Origin: Trissonchulus latispiculum
Lineage: Eukaryota; Nematoda; Enoplea; Enoplida; Ironidae
DNA length: 64,000 nucleotides
NCBI GenBank assembly: GCA_030248195.1
Contig: JASAND010016336.1
Span: 41,933 to 105,932 of the forward strand
Reading direction: 5' to 3'
The notes below the pieces were generated by a model. It saw only the letters and a program-made list of their open reading frames with translations. It did not search any database and was not told where the DNA came from. The position numbers and the translations under genes are program-made. This document shows, one piece after another, positions 61,856 to 64,000 of this stretch. The number at the start of each line of letters is the position of its first letter. The first letter of the stretch is position 1.

Positions 61856-64000
61856 ATAGAAAAATTTTAGCGCCTGCTAAAATACAAGGACGAGAGGGAA
61901 TGCTACCGTAATTCAGTAATTGAAAATTGAGGAAAATTTCAGCATTAAAAAGTAGATCTCACACAAATCCCATGAGACCAGTTATGAGGAACGTATCCTG
62001 GCACGTTTACCCATGGTTACAAGAAAGAAACTACATATAGAAGTTAAGAGAATTAAAGTTAGAAGTGGTAGCAAAATGGAAGTCATAGCCAGGCGAAAGT
62101 ATCGAAACGCAGGGAGTAAAAGAATACCCGAAAAACAGTAGGTAGTTGCAATCAACCAGGTGTAGAAAAACAAGTATTCAAGAAAACAGAAAGAGAATCT
62201 TGCATAGAAAGTTACACCAAATGATACAAACCACTATTACGGAAGACCACAAAAACAATAGAAGTACAACACTCATACAAACGTATTCACGGTACCAGTA
62301 CAATCACACTCACAATTATCCTAATACAAACACACGAACAAACACACAATTATTTATATACTAACCGAGTAGGCAACCAACTACTAGATATACAAAAATA
62401 GCTAAACTATACATGACCTGGACACAATTCCTGGTTAAACACAATACATAATACAAGTCGAACAAACACAAAGGACCTAGCTAGAGACAATTCACTGACA
62501 AATACAATCCTAACTAAGTTACTGCAAATAGAAAAATCCTAGCTAACAAATAATCTGTACAACTATCGAAGCATTAATATAACACTAAATATTGAAATAT
62601 AAAGTATTATGAAGAAAAAATTTGCGAATTAGAAGTTTTGAAACCTTGCGTACGGATTCTCCTCCGCCGCTGAAAAAAAACTAAGATCACCTGATCTTCC
62701 AGCAATAAACCAGAAAAAACCAATACAACACATACGTATACATATTGGGGAAATGAAGCTGGGGAACGGAATACATTACTAGACTAAACAAATATACAAA
62801 TACAAGACGAGTCGTACAATTACCTAACAAAAGGACAATACATTTACATATAACAAAACGTGCACGAAAAACACATGTCAAGCCGGCAAAATAGAACTAA
62901 ATACAAGAAACAAAAATACATATATACGTATTTACAAACAAGTGAACATGCATAAAGTATTTACATAAAAGTTTGAGAAGTTCTAATGTCTATTATGATA
63001 CGCTGTCTTCAAATAGTTGTCGTTGCATTTTAAAATCATATTTAGTTGTGATGGTCTTCAGAATAACTTTCGGGGAGAGTTCAAAGCCGTATGAACTCGA
63101 AACAGGATCGGAGCTGAGAAGGCTGAAGTTGCCATCATGTGGAGTCGTTATATCCGTAGTAATAGGCCAGAGAGAGAGAGAAAATCGAGTTCCATAGGCG
63201 GAAACTGCGATCTTCACAGTTAGAATACAGGCTACACAGAGCCTCAATCAGTGCAAAATAAATACGACTCACAGTTATCGTCTAAGAAGTTTTCGAAATT
63301 AGAGAACAATAAAAATAATTCGTTTCATGCGAAACCAGAGATAAATCGCTCAAGATTGCAAGCTACACAGATATCAACCGTTCATAAAGCTCCGAACATC
63401 AAAAAAAGGTCATAGACATACTAACATATACAACACAATCATTGAAACAACTAAGTTAGTATAGATAAACTGAAGTATTTTTGAGTTTTTCGCGAAATGT
63501 TGCTTTTTAGGTATATTCCGATAAGCATAGATAACACAAAAATCTGTACAACAACTACCAATGCAATTATTAACTGTACAATGTTATTACTACGATTACT
63601 GACTGTACATACAAAAAAACGGCAAGAAATCCTGCAACAGAAAAAGAAACACAACGAATTAAGTATACACTGCAAAAAGTTACTACGCCACGGCAAAAAA
63701 AACTACTTCAAACTCCGAATTCGTTCAATTATTAGCAAAACTACGCAAGTATATATATAAATCACTGCTTCGTAATCGTATTATGAGGCTTTTAATTCAA
63801 AACGCAATAAACAACGAGCCTCGTTTCATTACTCAATCAAAGTTGCTTTCTACGTATAGAAACAAACTGCTAAAAGCTTCCTTTCCGCATACCACTACAA
63901 GAAGTAAATACTACGAGTTTAAACTACAACAAAAACTGGATTCGTGAGAATAGAATTACTATAGGTAAACAGTCGTTTCACAATTCGATTTGCACGCTCC
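61856..64000 (-). other. 3' internal region of the second retrotransposon, no domain recognised
   Basis: By position this should be the 3' part of the element whose LTR is 61468-61844. It is A-rich on the plus strand. Minus frames of 60-84 codons (61982-62173, 62687-62881, 62993-63247, 63451-63696) include hydrophobic stretches (LLPLLTLILLTSICSFFLVT; IIALVVVVQIFVLSMLIGIY), but they are short, in different frames and may only reflect T-rich composition. A (AG)n run lies near 63172. No reverse transcriptase or integrase is visible in the 2.1 kb. Confidence 0.4.

Noticed and set aside
61982..63696. Hydrophobic minus-strand frames as an envelope-like gene of the second retrotransposon
   Set aside because: Short, in different frames, no signal or cleavage motif, and T-rich composition alone yields Leu/Phe/Ile stretches.

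Overview
The window is a repeat-saturated stretch of a eukaryotic nuclear genome, most likely an invertebrate animal. It is AT-rich with intense GC-rich islands, has no operon-like gene packing, and carries LINE, copia and hAT/mariner-type DNA transposons. I cannot name the species. Only one short segment (22882-23154, minus) looks like part of a host gene: the start of a type II membrane protein. Almost everything else is mobile DNA, much of it nested.

Region 1 (about 2.9-35 kb) is dominated by one superfamily of non-autonomous, Helitron-like elements, several end to end. Best copies: B (17363-20216), E (20371-22834), C (24760-31013), D (31299-35032), all minus; partial copies: H, G, A, F, K. 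Read 5'->3', the good copies start with TC next to a GC-rich hairpin, carry tandem minisatellite arrays in the middle, and end in an ATGCTCC...GGAGCAT-type hairpin, a short spacer and CTTG. They sit between A and T with no target duplication. For C and D this is shown by paralogous empty sites at about 23.8-24.0 kb. In B, C, D and E the 3' terminus is present twice as inverted arms of about 180-230 bp, and the 360-470 bp between the arms shows no visible similarity from copy to copy. I regard this chassis with changing loop sequence and changing arrays as the best candidate for an undescribed system here.

Inside and between these are mariner-like MITEs (TA sites), and hAT-like MITEs whose matching 8-bp target duplications can be read directly (1399-2185, 4892-5174, 24975-25692, 27330-28079 and its duplicate 29535-30273). 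A CR1/jockey-like LINE (minus, 11037-13561) has an intact PHD-finger ORF1 but an ORF2 that stops before the reverse transcriptase.

Region 2 (36.5-50.5 kb) has G/C-homopolymer MITEs, a 1.04-kb palindrome, a second LINE (plus, 39956-41690; PHD finger and endonuclease, no reverse transcriptase), and a 4.6-kb element with about 100-bp LTRs (43105-47744, minus). The latter has a polypurine tract but no recognisable pol; it carries a broken NADAR-like domain. A hAT-type element (48442-50405) with a further TA-flanked element inside it splits a G-rich MITE.

Region 3 (50.5-64 kb) is mostly anonymous, with a tRNA-like relic at 53985 and a minisatellite near 55 kb. It ends in a Ty1/copia retrotransposon with a long open pol (59120-61467, minus), interrupted at 61467/61468 by the LTR of another retrotransposon whose body runs off the window.
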